Shown: positions 1 to 10,723 of the stretch, piece by piece | How the letters are laid out: every line of letters starts with the position of its first letter | Numbering within the stretch: the stretch's first letter is position 1 | DNA from: Panicum virgatum | Taxonomy: Eukaryota > Streptophyta > Magnoliopsida > Poales > Poaceae | DNA length: 64,000 nt | Assembly (NCBI RefSeq): GCF_016808335.1 | Contig: NC_053143.1 | Location: 4,869,398-4,933,397 of the forward strand | Direction: 5' to 3' | The notes under the pieces: model-generated | The model's database searches: none | Seen by the model: only the letters and a program-made list of their open reading frames with translations | Told to the model about the DNA's origin: nothing | Translations under genes and position numbers: made by a program

Positions 1-37
1 GCCGGGGGTCCCGAAGGCGGCGCCGCACCAGAGGTGG

Positions 38-698
38 ATGAACACCACCATCTCTTTCGGGCCATCCGACTGCCCGGAGAATATGGCCGGAGCTGGTGTA
101 CTACCTCTAGTCATCGCTCCTGTCATATCCAACGTAAGGCTCTATCACGTGCTGATTGACGGTGGGGCTGGCCTCAATGTCATCAGCTATGCAGCGTTCA
201 AGCAGCTGCAGATCCCGAGTCCAAGCTGACTCCCTCTCGCCCATTCTCTGGAGTGGGCCCACACCCGGTGTTCCCTCTGGGAGCATCACATTGCCGGTCA
301 CGTTCGGGACCGAGGAGAACTTCCGCACAGAGAGCGTTCTGTTCGATGTTGCGGAGGTGAACCTCCCGTTCAACGCCATCATTGGCCGACCGGCACTCTA
401 CCGCTTCATGGCCATTGCTCATTACGGGTATTTGGTCTTGAAGATGCCTACCCCTGCCGGAGTCCTCACCGTGCAGGGCGACCGCACCGCTGCTGTCGCT
501 GCAGTTGAGAGACTGCATGCTCTGGCGGCAGAGGCTGCACGTTCCAAGGAGGATCCATCCACCTCGCAACCCAAGGCGCCTGCAAAGGCTCCCAAGGTCC
601 AACCGTCCGATCCGGACCATGTTCCCGTGAAGAAGGTGCAAATTGGAGCGGACTCCACCAAGACCACCCGCATCGCGGGGAACCTGGAGGAGAAATAG
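38..698 (+). pseudogene. Retrotransposon aspartic protease and linker (start of element A pol), broken
   Basis: The segment begins inside a retropepsin-like domain. The active-site motif LIDGGAGLNVIS is at about 158-193, with the D-G-G-A variant of D-S/T-G-A that is usual in plant gypsy proteases. The flap-side motif IIGRPALYRF is at about 379-408. The frame is lost near 225 and recovered just downstream, because the protease start and the IIGRPALY part lie in different frames. A Lys/Pro-rich linker (about 540-640) then leads to RT. An in-frame TAG at 696-698 separates this block from RT in the same frame. The role in an intact element is processing of Gag-Pol. Confidence 0.8.
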
Positions 699-737
699 GA
701 AGACGCGCTCATCGCTTTCCTCCGGGCAAATGTCGAC

Positions 738-2606
738 GTGTTCGCCTGGGAACCGTCACAGATGCCCGGGATCCCCAGGGAAGTGATCGAGCACAATCTG
801 AGGATCTACCCCGATGCCACGCTGGTGCGCCAGAAGCCTCGGAAGCAGTCCGTGGAGCGACAAAACTTCATCCGCGAAGAAGTCCATAAGCTCCTACACG
901 CCGGCTTCATCGAGGAGGTCCACCACCCCGAGTGGTTGGCCAATCCGGTCGTCGTCCCAAAGGCCAACGGGAAGCTTCGGATGTACATCGACTACACCAG
1001 CCTCAACAAGGCATGTCCTAGAGACCCCTATCCTCTTCCGCGTATCGATCAAATCGTGGACTCCACCTCCGGGTGTGACCTTTTGTCTTTCCTAGATGCA
1101 TACTTTGGTTTCCACCAGATTCAGATGTCTAGAGAGGATAGGAAGCATACTGCCTTTGTAACAGTAGATGGGCTTTATTGCTACATTGTCATGCCGTATG
1201 GTCTAAGGAATGCCTTACCCACGTTTGTACGAGCTATGAACAAAACCTTCTGTAATCTTATTAGAGATATTGTTGAGGTTTATGTCGATGATATTGTGGT
1301 CAAGACTAAGGTAGGGTCAACACTAGTGGAGGACCTATCCCTCGTCTTCGACCGGCTCCGCGCCACGCGCACGAAGCTGAACCCAGAGAAGTGCATCTTC
1401 GGCGTCTCAGCAGGGAAGCTGCTGGGTTTCCTGGTCTCACATCGAGGCATCGAGGCAAACCCAGCCAAGATCAAGGCGATCGAAGCGATGAGACCTCCTG
1501 GCCGCATCAAGGACGTCCAGAAGCTTACTGGATCTCTCGCTGCTCTTAGCCGCTTCATATCGAGGTTGGCTGAGAGGGCCCTTCCCTTCTTCAAGCTATT
1601 GAGGAGGTCCGGTCCATTTTCTTGGACCGAAGAGGCTGAACAGGCCTTTCAGGAGCTGAAGCAGCACCTCACCTCGCTGCCAGTATTGGTGGCTCCAGAG
1701 CCCGGTGAGCCGTTGTTTCTGTATCTTGCTGCGTCTGCGGAGGCAGTCAGCATGGTGCTGGTCGCCGAAAGGACGGAGCAAGCTCGCCAGGGGGACACCA
1801 GGGTCTCCCCGGCCAAAGATGGTGAGCCGGACCCTGGACACGGGGGCCCGTCAGCCTCACCTCTACCTGAAGCCCCAGACCCCGCACAAGGGGGTTCGGA
1901 GGAGCCTTGTGCCAGTGGGAACCCAGAGCCGCTGGGGGCCCAAGGACCTGATGTGGTGGATAAGGGCGAGCCGGACCCGATAACCAGGGTCCGGACCGTC
2001 CAAAAGCCAGTTTACTACGTCAGTGAAGTCCTCCACGAGGTGAAGGCCAGGTATCTTGAGACGCATAAGCTTATCTATGCAATACTTATTGCGTCCAGGA
2101 AACTGCGCCACTACTTTCAGGCACACCGAGTTGTCGTAGTGACCTCTTACCCATTAAGAGCGATCCTGCACAACTCCAACGCCACAGGCAATATCGCCAA
2201 GTGGGCGGCAGAGCTGGCCGAGTTCCAACTGGACTTCCAGCCACGCCATGCAGTCAAGAGTCAGATCCTGGCTGATTTCATAGCGGAGTGGACTCCTTCC
2301 CCAAGCAATTCTGGGGGTCCGGTCGTCAACGCTGGACCCCCGGAGCCGGAAATCAGGGCACCAGTCTTCACCGAGCCCCACTGGACACTCTTCTTCGATG
2401 GGTCCGCCCGCGAAAAGTGGGCCGGAGCTGGTGTGGTCCTCATCGACCCAAACGGAGATCAGCTGAAGTATATGGTGCACCTTGAGTTCAAGGCCACCAA
2501 CAACATGGCGGAGTACGAAGCTATGATCTTTGGCCTGATGCAAGCCCTCTCATTGGGGGTCCGGCAGCTTCTGGTGAAGGGGGACTCCCAGCTAATCATC
2601 AAGTAG
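738..2606 (+). pseudogene. Reverse transcriptase and RNase H part of element A pol
   Basis: A 622-codon open stretch, in frame with the blocks before and after it. RT motifs visible are LNKACPRDPYPLPRID, FLDAYFGFHQIQM and the catalytic YVDD (VEVYVDDIVVKT, about 1275-1310). A gypsy-type RNase H/connection region follows (KPVYYVSEVL, YLETHKLIYAI, ADFIAEW). An acidic, Pro/Gly-rich insertion (about 1780-1990) sits inside this first RNase H. A second RNase H starts at about 2383 with WTLFFDGSA and has NNMAEYEA and GDSQLIIK. In known Tat elements this second domain is the archaeal-type RNase H. A TAG at 2604-2606 interrupts the second RNase H, and the same frame resumes at once. RT catalytic residues are intact. 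Confidence 0.92.
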
Positions 2607-4208
2607 GTCCGAGGGGATTGCAACTGCAACAATCCCCAGCTCGTGGCATATCTCATACACGTGAGGAAGCTCGAGAAGGACTTCGACGCCTTGGAACTGC
2701 AACACGTTCCTCGCGAGCACAACTCAGCAGTAGATGATCTCTCTGCGAGAGCATCTACCTGGGCATCCGTGCCCGAGGGTGTCTTCGAAAGACGGCTGCT
2801 GAGACCTACCGCCCAGCCTGCCGAGCTGGGTGAAGGGGATCAAGCTAGCACCTCGAAGCCAGCGGTCCCGGCAGCACTCCACCTATGGTGCCCGACCTGG
2901 GCCGTGTGCTATGTCGGGGATCCTAGTGACCTCACAGAGCCACCCCCACCTACTCAGGGAGCTCCCGATGCATGGATCTCCGAGATCCGGGACTACCTGA
3001 AAGATAACATCCTCCATGATGACGATGTGTCCGCTGAGCGCATAGTCCGATTGGCTAAACGCTACGCGGTGGTAGAAGGTGATCTCTACCGCCGTGGCGC
3101 CAACGGTGTCCTCATGCGGTGCATTTCCCAGGGAGAGGGCCGCGAGTTGCTCGCGGAGATCCATGGAGGCAAGTACGGAAGTCATTCCTCCTCTCGCACG
3201 CTTGTTGGCAAGGCCTTTCGGCATGGCTTCTACTAGCCAACAGCACTCCAGGATGCGGCTGAGCTGGTAAGGTCCTGTAAAGCATGCCAATTCCATGCAA
3301 AGCAAATACACACCCCGGCTCAAGCTTTGCAGATGATTCCGCCCTCATGGCCATTCGCTATGTGGGGTGTGGATATCCTGGGGCCATTCCCCCGGGCTGT
3401 CGGCGGGTACCGGTTCCTCTATGTCGCCATCGACAAGTTCACCAAGTGGCCGGAGGTTACCCCTGTGGTGAATATCACTAAGAAATCAGCAGTCGCATTC
3501 CTCAGGTCCATTGTGTGTAGATTTGGCGTCCCAAACCGCATCATCGCGGATAACGGGACCCAATTCAAAAGCAGACTCTTCCAAGAGTACTGTGAGGACA
3601 TCGGCATCCAGCTATGCTTTGCGTCCATAGCACACCCCCGCAGCAATGGACAGGTTGAGAGAGCAAATGCAGAGATCCTCAGGGGACTCAAGACCCGCAC
3701 CTACAACTGCTTGAAGAAGCATGGTGCCAAATGGGTTGACGAGCTTCCATGCGTACTATGGGGTAACCGGACCACACCCAGCCGAGCCACCGGGGAGACT
3801 CCGTTCTTCCTGGTCTACGGGGCTGAAGCATGCCTTCCCCCAGAAATTCACCTGGGTTCACCACGGGTCCAGGCCTTTGACGAATCCATGCAGGAACAGC
3901 CGCGGTGTGACGACGTGGACTTCGTTGATGAGCGAAGGTGGCGAGCAGCAATCCGAAATGCACGCTACAACCAGGCGCTCCGGCGCTATCATCAACGGTT
4001 CGTGCACAGTAAGGAGCTACGGGCTGGTGACCTCATCCTCAGACGGATCCTGAGCCGAGCAGGGCTCCACAAACTTTCCCCTAGCTGGGAGGGGCCCTTC
4101 AGGGTTATAGAGGTATGCCGGCCCGGATGTGTTCGCCTCGCCACAGAAGATGGAGTGCCGCTGCCCAACCCATGGAACATAGAGCATCTGCGTAAGTTTT
4201 ACACCTAG
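2607..4208 (+). pseudogene. End of second RNase H and integrase of element A pol
   Basis: The frame continues from the RT block. The end of the second RNase H (VPREHNSAVDDLSARAS) is followed by a spacer and the integrase HHCC zinc finger (EIHGGKYGSH then CKACQFHAKQ, about 3160-3305). A TAG at 3234-3236 lies inside the zinc finger, where related integrases have Trp. The catalytic core has the D-D-E triad in WGVDILGPF (about 3360), IIADNGTQF (about 3541) and NGQVERANAEI (about 3645). The C-terminal region ends EHLRKFYT and a TAG at 4206-4208. There is no chromodomain, as expected for Tat rather than chromoviruses. Confidence 0.9.
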
Positions 4209-5630
4209 GCAGAGCCGGGAAATAAACTTTTCCTTTGTAATAAGATAGAGTTACCGTGCGGCCCAGAGCGGTTGGGGGCCACCCTCGTAAACCCGACCTC
4301 TGGCATCCATCGCACCGTCGGCTAACGCGCGGCTCAGAACGGTAGAGGTCCGACCTCGTAAACCCGGCCTCTGGCATCCATCGCGCAAGCCATGTACATC
4401 AAGATTGCAAAGGAAAGATTTTCTCCTAGTTCTGTCTTTGTGTCAAGTTAATTTTCGCATTTTGATTCTCGAAGTTTTCACCTTTCTAACCCCCGCGGGG
4501 ACCTCAACTCTTGTTGCTACAACTAAGATCTGAATTGAGCTGCTGGACTGCCGTACAGATCCGGACCCTCTTGCTGCTGGAGAGGAGTCCAGACCCCTAG
4601 GGACCTACTCTGGAGAGCGGGTGCTTGTTTCCTGGGGTGGTCCGGAGCCCTGTGTAGCCGCTTAGCTGGTTCCGTACCCAAAAGCCTACACACTCCACCA
4701 CCCTATAACGAGTACTCTAGTACCTGGAGTAGGGTAATTAAGGGCCCGGACCCCGTTCCAGCTCAAGAGTTGGTTTCCTAAGTCCAACACGGCATGTCCA
4801 GTCCCATATCTCAAAGGATCGAGTACAACAAAGTGACCTTGCCCACTGCTGCGAGAGGCCTGGGACGATGAAGCCAGGTCCGGAAAGATCGTGCTGTTTC
4901 CTGGAGTGGTCCGGAGCCCTGTGTAGCGCCTTAGCCTGGTCCCGTACCCTAAGCCTACGCACTCCACCACTCTGTAACAAGCACTGAGCAACCTGGACCT
5001 GCGCATCTAGAGCCCCCGGACCTTGTACCAGCCTGGCACTAGTCAGGGATGAGTCCCGCGGGCCTGCTACTAAGCTGTAAATTTGAAGTGGTACACAGGT
5101 TAAGTCCTGACTGGTGGTAGCCAGCCTCAAACCATTGAGCCTACCTACCAGGGGGTCCTAGCATCCGCTTCAAAGCCTTCATGCAGATCAAGGTCCAGTC
5201 TCAATGGTAGACAGACTCAAAACAACTGAGTCTATCTCCTAGGGGGCCCGGAGCATCCGCTTCGTCCCAGACATCATGAATGGATTCTGCATGCGTCAAA
5301 CAGCTAAGTTGCAGTATCATTGCTACTGTATAAGTGAATTTGATTCTTCTCCCTATAGTTCTGTATGCTACACAGGGAACAAGGCGCTTGCTCATCTTAC
5401 AAACTATGCAGCCCTATGCCCAAGGAGGTCCGGAGTATCTTCTACGGCTCACGTGGCAGACAGATCCAATCAACTGAACCTATCCGCCAGGGGGCCAGGG
5501 CGCCGGGGTGCTGTATACCGCAAATCAGCAACTAACAAACAGCTAAGTTGAAGTTTCTTCTATTTCAAAAAAATTCAGCTAGTACAATGTTTGTTACATA
5601 GTGCAAAAGGAAAAAGATACAATGCCCAGC
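4209..5630 (+). repeat. Non-coding internal region of element A with three families of imperfect direct repeats
   Basis: No protein-coding signal seen. Three degenerate duplications are visible. The first pair is at about 4258-4326 and 4330-4390 (both contain CCTCTGGCATCCATCGC). The second is at about 4621-4729 and 4890-4998 (TCCGGAGCCCTGTGTAG, then ACTCCACCAC). The third is at about 5108-5170, 5205-5260 and 5455-5515, each with a short inverted repeat around TCAA...TTGA or ACTCA...TGAGT followed by AGGGGG. The same sequence from about 4875 onward is present in element B from 37,052. This spacer lies between the 3' end of pol and the 3' end of the minus-strand gene, so convergent transcripts would end here. 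Confidence 0.7.
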
Positions 5631-8600
5631 TCAAGGGTCCGCAGGTTCCCGTTTGAAGTAGGCGGCAACGAAGTCGACGACCTCTCGCACGCTGTCCCGA
5701 GCGGCAGCCTCCGTCTCCGCTACAGGGCCATTGACCACGGGCGCCAGCGAGATGGCCGGGTCGTGGCTCCGGAGGCAGGTCAGGATGTGCTCCGCCACCA
5801 TCCGGATCAGCTCACGACCCTCAGCTTCGAGCTGGCCAGCAAGGACCGGCCCCAGACACTGGAGCCTATCCGAAGCAGAATTCAGCACTGGGAGGGCGTC
5901 AGCTATCGAAGCTGGCGGCTCCGCCACCTGGATTGGGCTCAGTCCAAGTGGCACCAGCGCCAGGCTCGCTTCGGTCGCCCAGTCAGCGATCCGCTGGGCC
6001 TCCACGCGCTGGTTCTCCTGGTGCTTCCGGACCGCCTCCTGGACCGCCTCTTGCACCCGGGTGTCCAGGGCCGCCTTGGCCACCTCCACCTCGCGGAACC
6101 TCTCCTCGAGCTCGCGGGACCTCTACTCGAGCTTGGCCTCCTTCCGCTCCGCCGACTCCTTCAGCTTCTTGAGCGAGTCTAGCTGGCGGCCAAGTTCCTT
6201 CTCTATGCCGGTGACGTGGGCCTCCCGTGCATAGAGGGACTTCCGGGCCTCCTCCAGCTCCGCCTCGGCATCAGTCAGCTTGCCTGCTCTCTCTAGCAGT
6301 TGCTCGCGCAATCCCTGCAGAGTAGCAGAGAAGACGTCGAGCTCCTGCCTCCAGACCTCGAAGTCCTCGCTGCGAGCCTCGAGGTCGGACCGCTGAGCCG
6401 CGAGGCGAGCCTCGAGGTCGGACCGCTGAGCCGCGAAGCCAACAACCTCCAGGGTGAAATCCTGCTCCCACTGTGCCAAAGATTTCTCTCGGTTCGACAT
6501 TGCGAACTCCCGGTCAAACACCTTCTTAAGGTTGGCTTGGTAGGCCTCTTGGTCCGCCTTGAGCTTCAACCGAGTTTCTGCAGCGCGGGAGGCTTCAGCC
6601 TTCGTGTGCGCTTCCAGGCGGGTGTGCCAGTCGGAGAGGCGCTGGCGCTCGCTCTCCAGAGCAGACCACTCCCGCCGGAAGGCCGTCTCGGCGGAGGAGG
6701 TTGCCTCTTCGATCGACCGCCGGACTTGAAACAGCACCTGGGGAAGGGGAGTCGCATCCTCCTCCGGGAGTTGGAGCTGCAGGAGCCGCCTGCCGAAGAC
6801 CACCTCCAACTCCTCCTCTGCAATAGGACCGAAGCTGGAGGTGGGCGCTTCCGCTGCAGCACTTAGCTCTGGCGCCTCCGCCGCCGCCGCGTCGGGTGAG
6901 CTGTGCCCAGCTCCGGCGCCTCCGCCGCCGCCGCGTCGGGTGCGGCTGCGCCCAGCTCCGGCGCCTCCGCCGCCGCCGCGTCGGGTGCGGCTACGCCCAG
7001 CACCAGCGCCTCCGCCGCCGCCGCGTCGGGTCCGGCTGCGCCCAGCACCGGCGCCTCCGCCGCCGCGGCGTCGGGGGCAGCGGCGCCCAGAGCCGGCATC
7101 TCAGCTGCCGCGGCGTCGGGTGCGGATGCCCCCAGCGCCTGCGCCTCAGCCATCGCAGCGTCGGGTGCGGCAGCACCCAACACCGGCGCCTCCGCCGTTG
7201 CTGCGTCGGGCGCGGCTGCACCCAGCACCGGCGCCCCCACCGCCGCTGCGTCTGCTGCCTCTGCCACAGGTGCCTCCGCCGCCGCAGCGTTGTGTGCTGC
7301 TGAGTCTGGAAATAACACGCCTGTCAGCATCACGTCGCGCACCATCAGGCTGGCATAGGTCGCTGTACCTGAGGGTCCTGCACCCGCCGTCGCCGTTGCC
7401 GTCGACGCCGAGGCCGCGGACGCCTGGGTACCAGCCGACGAACAGGCGATGGTGGAAGAACTGCTGGGGCGATGACCCCTGACAACAAAGTGGAGAAGCC
7501 TTGAGCAAAAAGCAGAGCACCTGGCACAAGGGAATAGAGCAGGATAACACTAACCCAGAAGTACCGGGCACCCAGCGTCCTCGGAGGCCCGGCCTCTTCT
7601 CCTGCAGCTGCTGCTGTTGCTGCTGCTGCTCCTGCAGCTGCGATGCAGGCGCAACCCGGGCTTGCTCCTGCTGCTGCTGTCCCCGTGGCTGCGGCACGGG
7701 CGCGACCCGGGGTTGCACCTGTTGCTGCTGTGGCCGCTCCCGCGCCCGCTGCAGCTGCTCCTGCGGCTGCTGCTGTTGCTGCTGGCGTGAGGAATTCCTC
7801 GGCGGAGATGGTGGTGGTGCAGTCGCCCCAGAGGACCCGCGAGGGCCGGCAGCCCGGGAGCTACCCTGGCCCACGCCCTCGGAGGTCCTCTGGCGCTTCG
7901 CGGCGGACTCCGAGACCAGGGTCCCGTCGCCCCTGAGTAGCCTGCGCCGGCCTGCATCTCCCGACGATGCACCGGAGCTGCTCTGTGCCCGGCTGGAACT
8001 AGCTGTGGCGGCGCTGCTGGCCGCGGCCTACTTCCCCTTTGTGGTGGCGCCGGACCCCGCGGCGCTCAGTATAGCTTGATCCCCGGACGCACCAGGGATC
8101 CGGAGCCCACGGTTCGGGTCGCCTCCGGTCTAGCATGGGGCCAGCCCCCCGTCGTCCAGAGTTGGCAGGGTAGCCAGCACCGCCACCCACGCGGGGTCCT
8201 CGCAGAGGGGGACTATGCACTGAGGGAGGATCAGGTTCTCCGGAATGAAGGCGTCTCCCGTCACGTTCCGCACCAGGATCTCCAAGGCTTCCTGGGTCAG
8301 GTCGCTCCCCTCCCCGCGGTGGGTCCTGCTGCAGTCATTAAGGCCGGTGAAGTTCCACGTAGGACGCGGCCGCTGCTTCAGGGGAGCGATCCGGCGCTTC
8401 AGGAAATCTCCAAGCACGTGCCACGAGGTGAGGCCGCTCTCCGCCAGCGACCTGATCTTGCCCAGCACGGAGTCGAATTCCGGCTGCAGGGATGGCTTGG
8501 CCCTCCAGGTTGCGCGGTCGGAGGCGGGCTCCTCGGTCGGCAGGGCGAGGCGCTCGTTGGCTTCGGTGGTGGCGACCACCCAATCCCTGCGCCACTCCTC

Positions 8601-9112
8601 CCACTTCCCGCCAGTGAGGCCGGGAATGTAAGGAGTCGGCAGGTCACTCCTTATCTGGAAGTAGTACCCCCCACTTCGTCCTTGCTCCTTCCGGACCTCA
8701 CCAGAATGAAGAAGTAGCGGAAGAGGATGACGCAGGGCCGCACTCCCACGAACATCTCACACAAGTGCACGAAGATGGACGTCAGGAGGAGGGAGTGGGG
8801 CGTCAGGTGCTGAAGTTGGAGGCCGAAGTCTTCCAGCAGCAGCAGCAGGAACGAAGAAATCGGCAGTCCCACGCCGGTGGAGATGTGCGAGGTGAATAGC
8901 ACAAACTCCCCGGCGCGGAGGTTGCCAAGGGGAATCGAGCCTGCTCGGACCCCCCAGCCGGTCTCCTGAGCACTCCATCCAAGCAGGCGGCGCATTGTGT
9001 TCAACTCTCCCTCGGTCTGGAAGCGGCGGGGATGAACAAGGGACGCCATCTCTCGGTGGAGTGAGGAGCAGCCTGCGTAGGGGAGAAAGGGGCAAGGAAA
9101 GCTCGAAGGCAA
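5631..9112 (-). pseudogene. Minus-strand accessory gene of Tat element A (Transposase_28-like N-terminus, Gln-rich, Ala-repeat, coiled-coil)
   Basis: Read right to left. Residues encoded at 9112-8651 form a conserved, partly hydrophobic domain (AQETGWGVRAGS, LTSIFVHLCEMFVGV, CVILFRYFF) that I recognise as the plant 'putative gypsy type transposon' domain (Pfam Transposase_28). Next come a charged region (8640-8130), a Ser/Gln-rich linker (8100-7560), a probable intron of about 85 bp (donor GTTAGT near 7542, acceptor TTGTCAG near 7461), an Ala-rich tandem repeat (7300-6870), a long Glu/Arg/Leu coiled coil (6810-6060) and a conserved C-terminus ending FKREPADP at 5631. Breaks: a frameshift near 8670, another near 6900 inside the repeat, and TAG at 6120-6122. 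Antisense ORFs are documented in Tat elements; their function is unknown. The related copy is at 37,810-41,244. Confidence 0.75.
6864..7300 (-). repeat. 45-bp Ala-rich coding minisatellite in the antisense gene of element A
   Basis: Tandem 45-bp units encode on the minus strand a 15-residue repeat of the form APVLGAAAPDAAAAE. About eight to nine units are visible with substitutions (APVLG, AQALG, MPALG, ALVLG, APELG). Units are 70-80 percent GC by eye. One unit near 6893-6905 lacks a base relative to its neighbours and shifts the frame. The plus strand reads as a mirror-image Ala/Pro repeat, which is an artefact of composition. Confidence 0.85.
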
Positions 9113-9178
9113 AAGGGCGCAAAGGTTGGAAGGAAGAAGGCGAATGCGGGAAAGTAACCGCGGAATGTGGTTCGCCCC

Positions 9179-9188
9179 ATTATAAAGC
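9179..9188 (-). promoter_or_regulatory. TATA-like box of the antisense gene, element A
   Basis: On the minus strand GCTTTATAAT lies about 67 bp upstream of the first ATG (9112). The same motif sits at the same distance in element B (41,311-41,320). The position suits a pol II core promoter that is independent of the LTR. Confidence 0.5.
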
Positions 9189-9670
9189 CTGACTCAACCG
9201 GCGCACCCCGGAACCGTCGCCGGAACCCAAACGACGCCCGCGCCTGGTGTTAACCGCCCAGTCCATGACATCTGAACCCGTCGGGGTGAGCGGGTAACCA
9301 ACAAGGGTGCGAAAAGACGGGATCTGAACCGTCGCCCCCGCGCGCGCGGAGCGAAGCGGAAGCTGAGCTGACGTGCGCGTATTAAGCGATGGCGTGGCCG
9401 AGCTTTTCGAGAACTGCGCCGGTGGTAAATGATCCGTTTACTCCGGCCGCAACAATGCCGAACGTCGCGCGCGTGACTAGGTGAACCACTGTGCATGGGG
9501 CCCATAGTCAGTAAGCCGTTGCGATGTGATGAGGCAGCAAACAACCCGATGGATGGTCAAAGCCGGTCAAGACCCCTGCAGTAAGGAGCTTCAAGCTATA
9601 CGGAGCCAAATCGCAGTAAGTGGCCCCACCTGAGGGTTCGTACCTCCCCCAAGATGGGCCCGGGGGCCAC
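9189..9670. other. Spacer between antisense gene promoter and 3' LTR, with polypurine tract
   Basis: No coding signal. The right end (about 9648-9670) is purine-rich, GATGGGCCCGGGGGCCAC, immediately before the LTR start TGTCGG. That is the expected place of the plus-strand priming tract. The same arrangement precedes the LTR of element B at 41,790-41,812. Confidence 0.6.
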
Positions 9671-10723
9671 TGTCGGTACCCTGTAGCAGGGATACCCACT
9701 CTTACTGCAGCAAGGCAGGACCCGCGTAGTTATCCGTAACTGCGTGGAAAGGACGGAGTAGCCAGGCCCCACGGGTCAGGCTCTTCCCTCACCAGGCCAA
9801 CGGCCCCGGACCCGTTCCCCGCCTGGGGATGGGTCCGGAGACGCCACGTATCTCTAAGAAAGGGAAGCTCCATGTCGACAACCAAGGCCTCGGACCCCCT
9901 GTAGGGGTCCGGGACCTCCCGCATCCGTCCGGACCTCCCGCACTGCGTAAGTGGTCCGGAGCCGCCACGTGGCCCGGAGGCACGGGCTCGAGCGCGAGCC
10001 TTCTGTTAGAAGACTCGCGCGCCCACTGCATTTAATGCAGATGGACAAGGCGTGCTCTGCTGCCGCGGTACGCGAGACAGTCTTTGTCAGGCCTCGCTGT
10101 GCACCGCGTATTACCAAGGTGCACAGTGCAGCTGCCTGTGCCGCACCCACGCAGAGCCCGTCTGCAGCATTAAATGGATACGACGGCACGGCACTTTTCC
10201 ATCATGCCGCCTACGCCGCAAGCTACACAGCCCGCTTAAGCTACGTGGCAGGCGACGCCACTAGCTACCTCTGGCATCGTCCCGACAAGACAGCGCCAGG
10301 ACATGATGAACGAAGGGCTCCAGGAGCAGGCAAAGGAATCCAGGAGAGAGATCTCCTTTGCCTGCAACGCCATAATGTATGGACAGTACGTCATTTTATA
10401 CTACATCATTGGACCCACCTCTCGGGGACCCAATAGCTGTGTACGCGCCCCCCTTGAGATATAAAAGGGAGGCGCTCGCTGTGCACGGGGGTCTCCCCAG
10501 ACACACAAGCTCTCACGAACTCTCTCACTCTCGTGGGAGGGCAATACAACACACAGTGGACGTAGGGTATTACGCTCCGGCGGCCCAAACCACTCTAAAT
10601 CTTGTTGTGTTCATCTTGTTCTTGAGTGAGATCTAACTAGGACTAGCTAACCCCCGAGTACACACCCTCTGGGCTAGGGCGGGTGCCTTCCGCCACCCGG
10701 CTGTGGTTTGCAGCACCACGACA
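9671..10723 (+). repeat. 3' LTR of element A (1,053 bp)
   Basis: Starts TGTCGGTACCCTG after the purine tract and ends GCACCACGACA. The start, end and whole body match the LTR of element B (41,813-42,866), so the borders are set by comparison. It holds a TATA box at 10,460-10,467 and a pair of near-identical motifs GGTCCGGAG(A/C)CGCCACGT about 120 bp apart (9832 and 9952). After the LTR the sequence changes to LINE coding sequence. Confidence 0.93.
10460..10467 (+). promoter_or_regulatory. LTR TATA box (element A)
   Basis: TATAAAAG in GAGATATAAAAGGGAGGCG. It is conserved in the LTR of element B at 42,603-42,610, and its position in the last quarter of the LTR suits a U3/R boundary about 30 bp downstream. 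Confidence 0.7.

Larger units (their letters stand above)
1..10723 (+). mobile_element. Tat-type Ty3/gypsy LTR retrotransposon (element A), 5' part outside window
   Basis: Seen in order on the plus strand: protease, reverse transcriptase, a first and a second RNase H, integrase, a non-coding stretch, a long gene on the opposite strand, a purine-rich tract and a 1,053-bp 3' LTR (TG...CA). Protease-RT-RNase H-integrase order is Ty3/gypsy. Two consecutive RNase H domains, no chromodomain and an extra minus-strand gene between pol and the 3' LTR are features known from the Tat lineage (Grande, Retand, RIRE2-like). The 5' LTR, primer site and gag lie outside the window, so target duplications cannot be checked. 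The element lies in a LINE remnant. Pol carries in-frame stops and the minus-strand gene a frameshift, so this copy is not autonomous. Confidence 0.9.

Noticed and set aside
5933..8717. Long plus-strand open frames opposite the antisense gene of element A
   Set aside because: They are GC-rich mirror images of the minus-strand coding sequence. The minus strand has the recognisable domain, the coiled coil and the promoter-like box; the plus-strand products are Ala/Pro/Arg low complexity.
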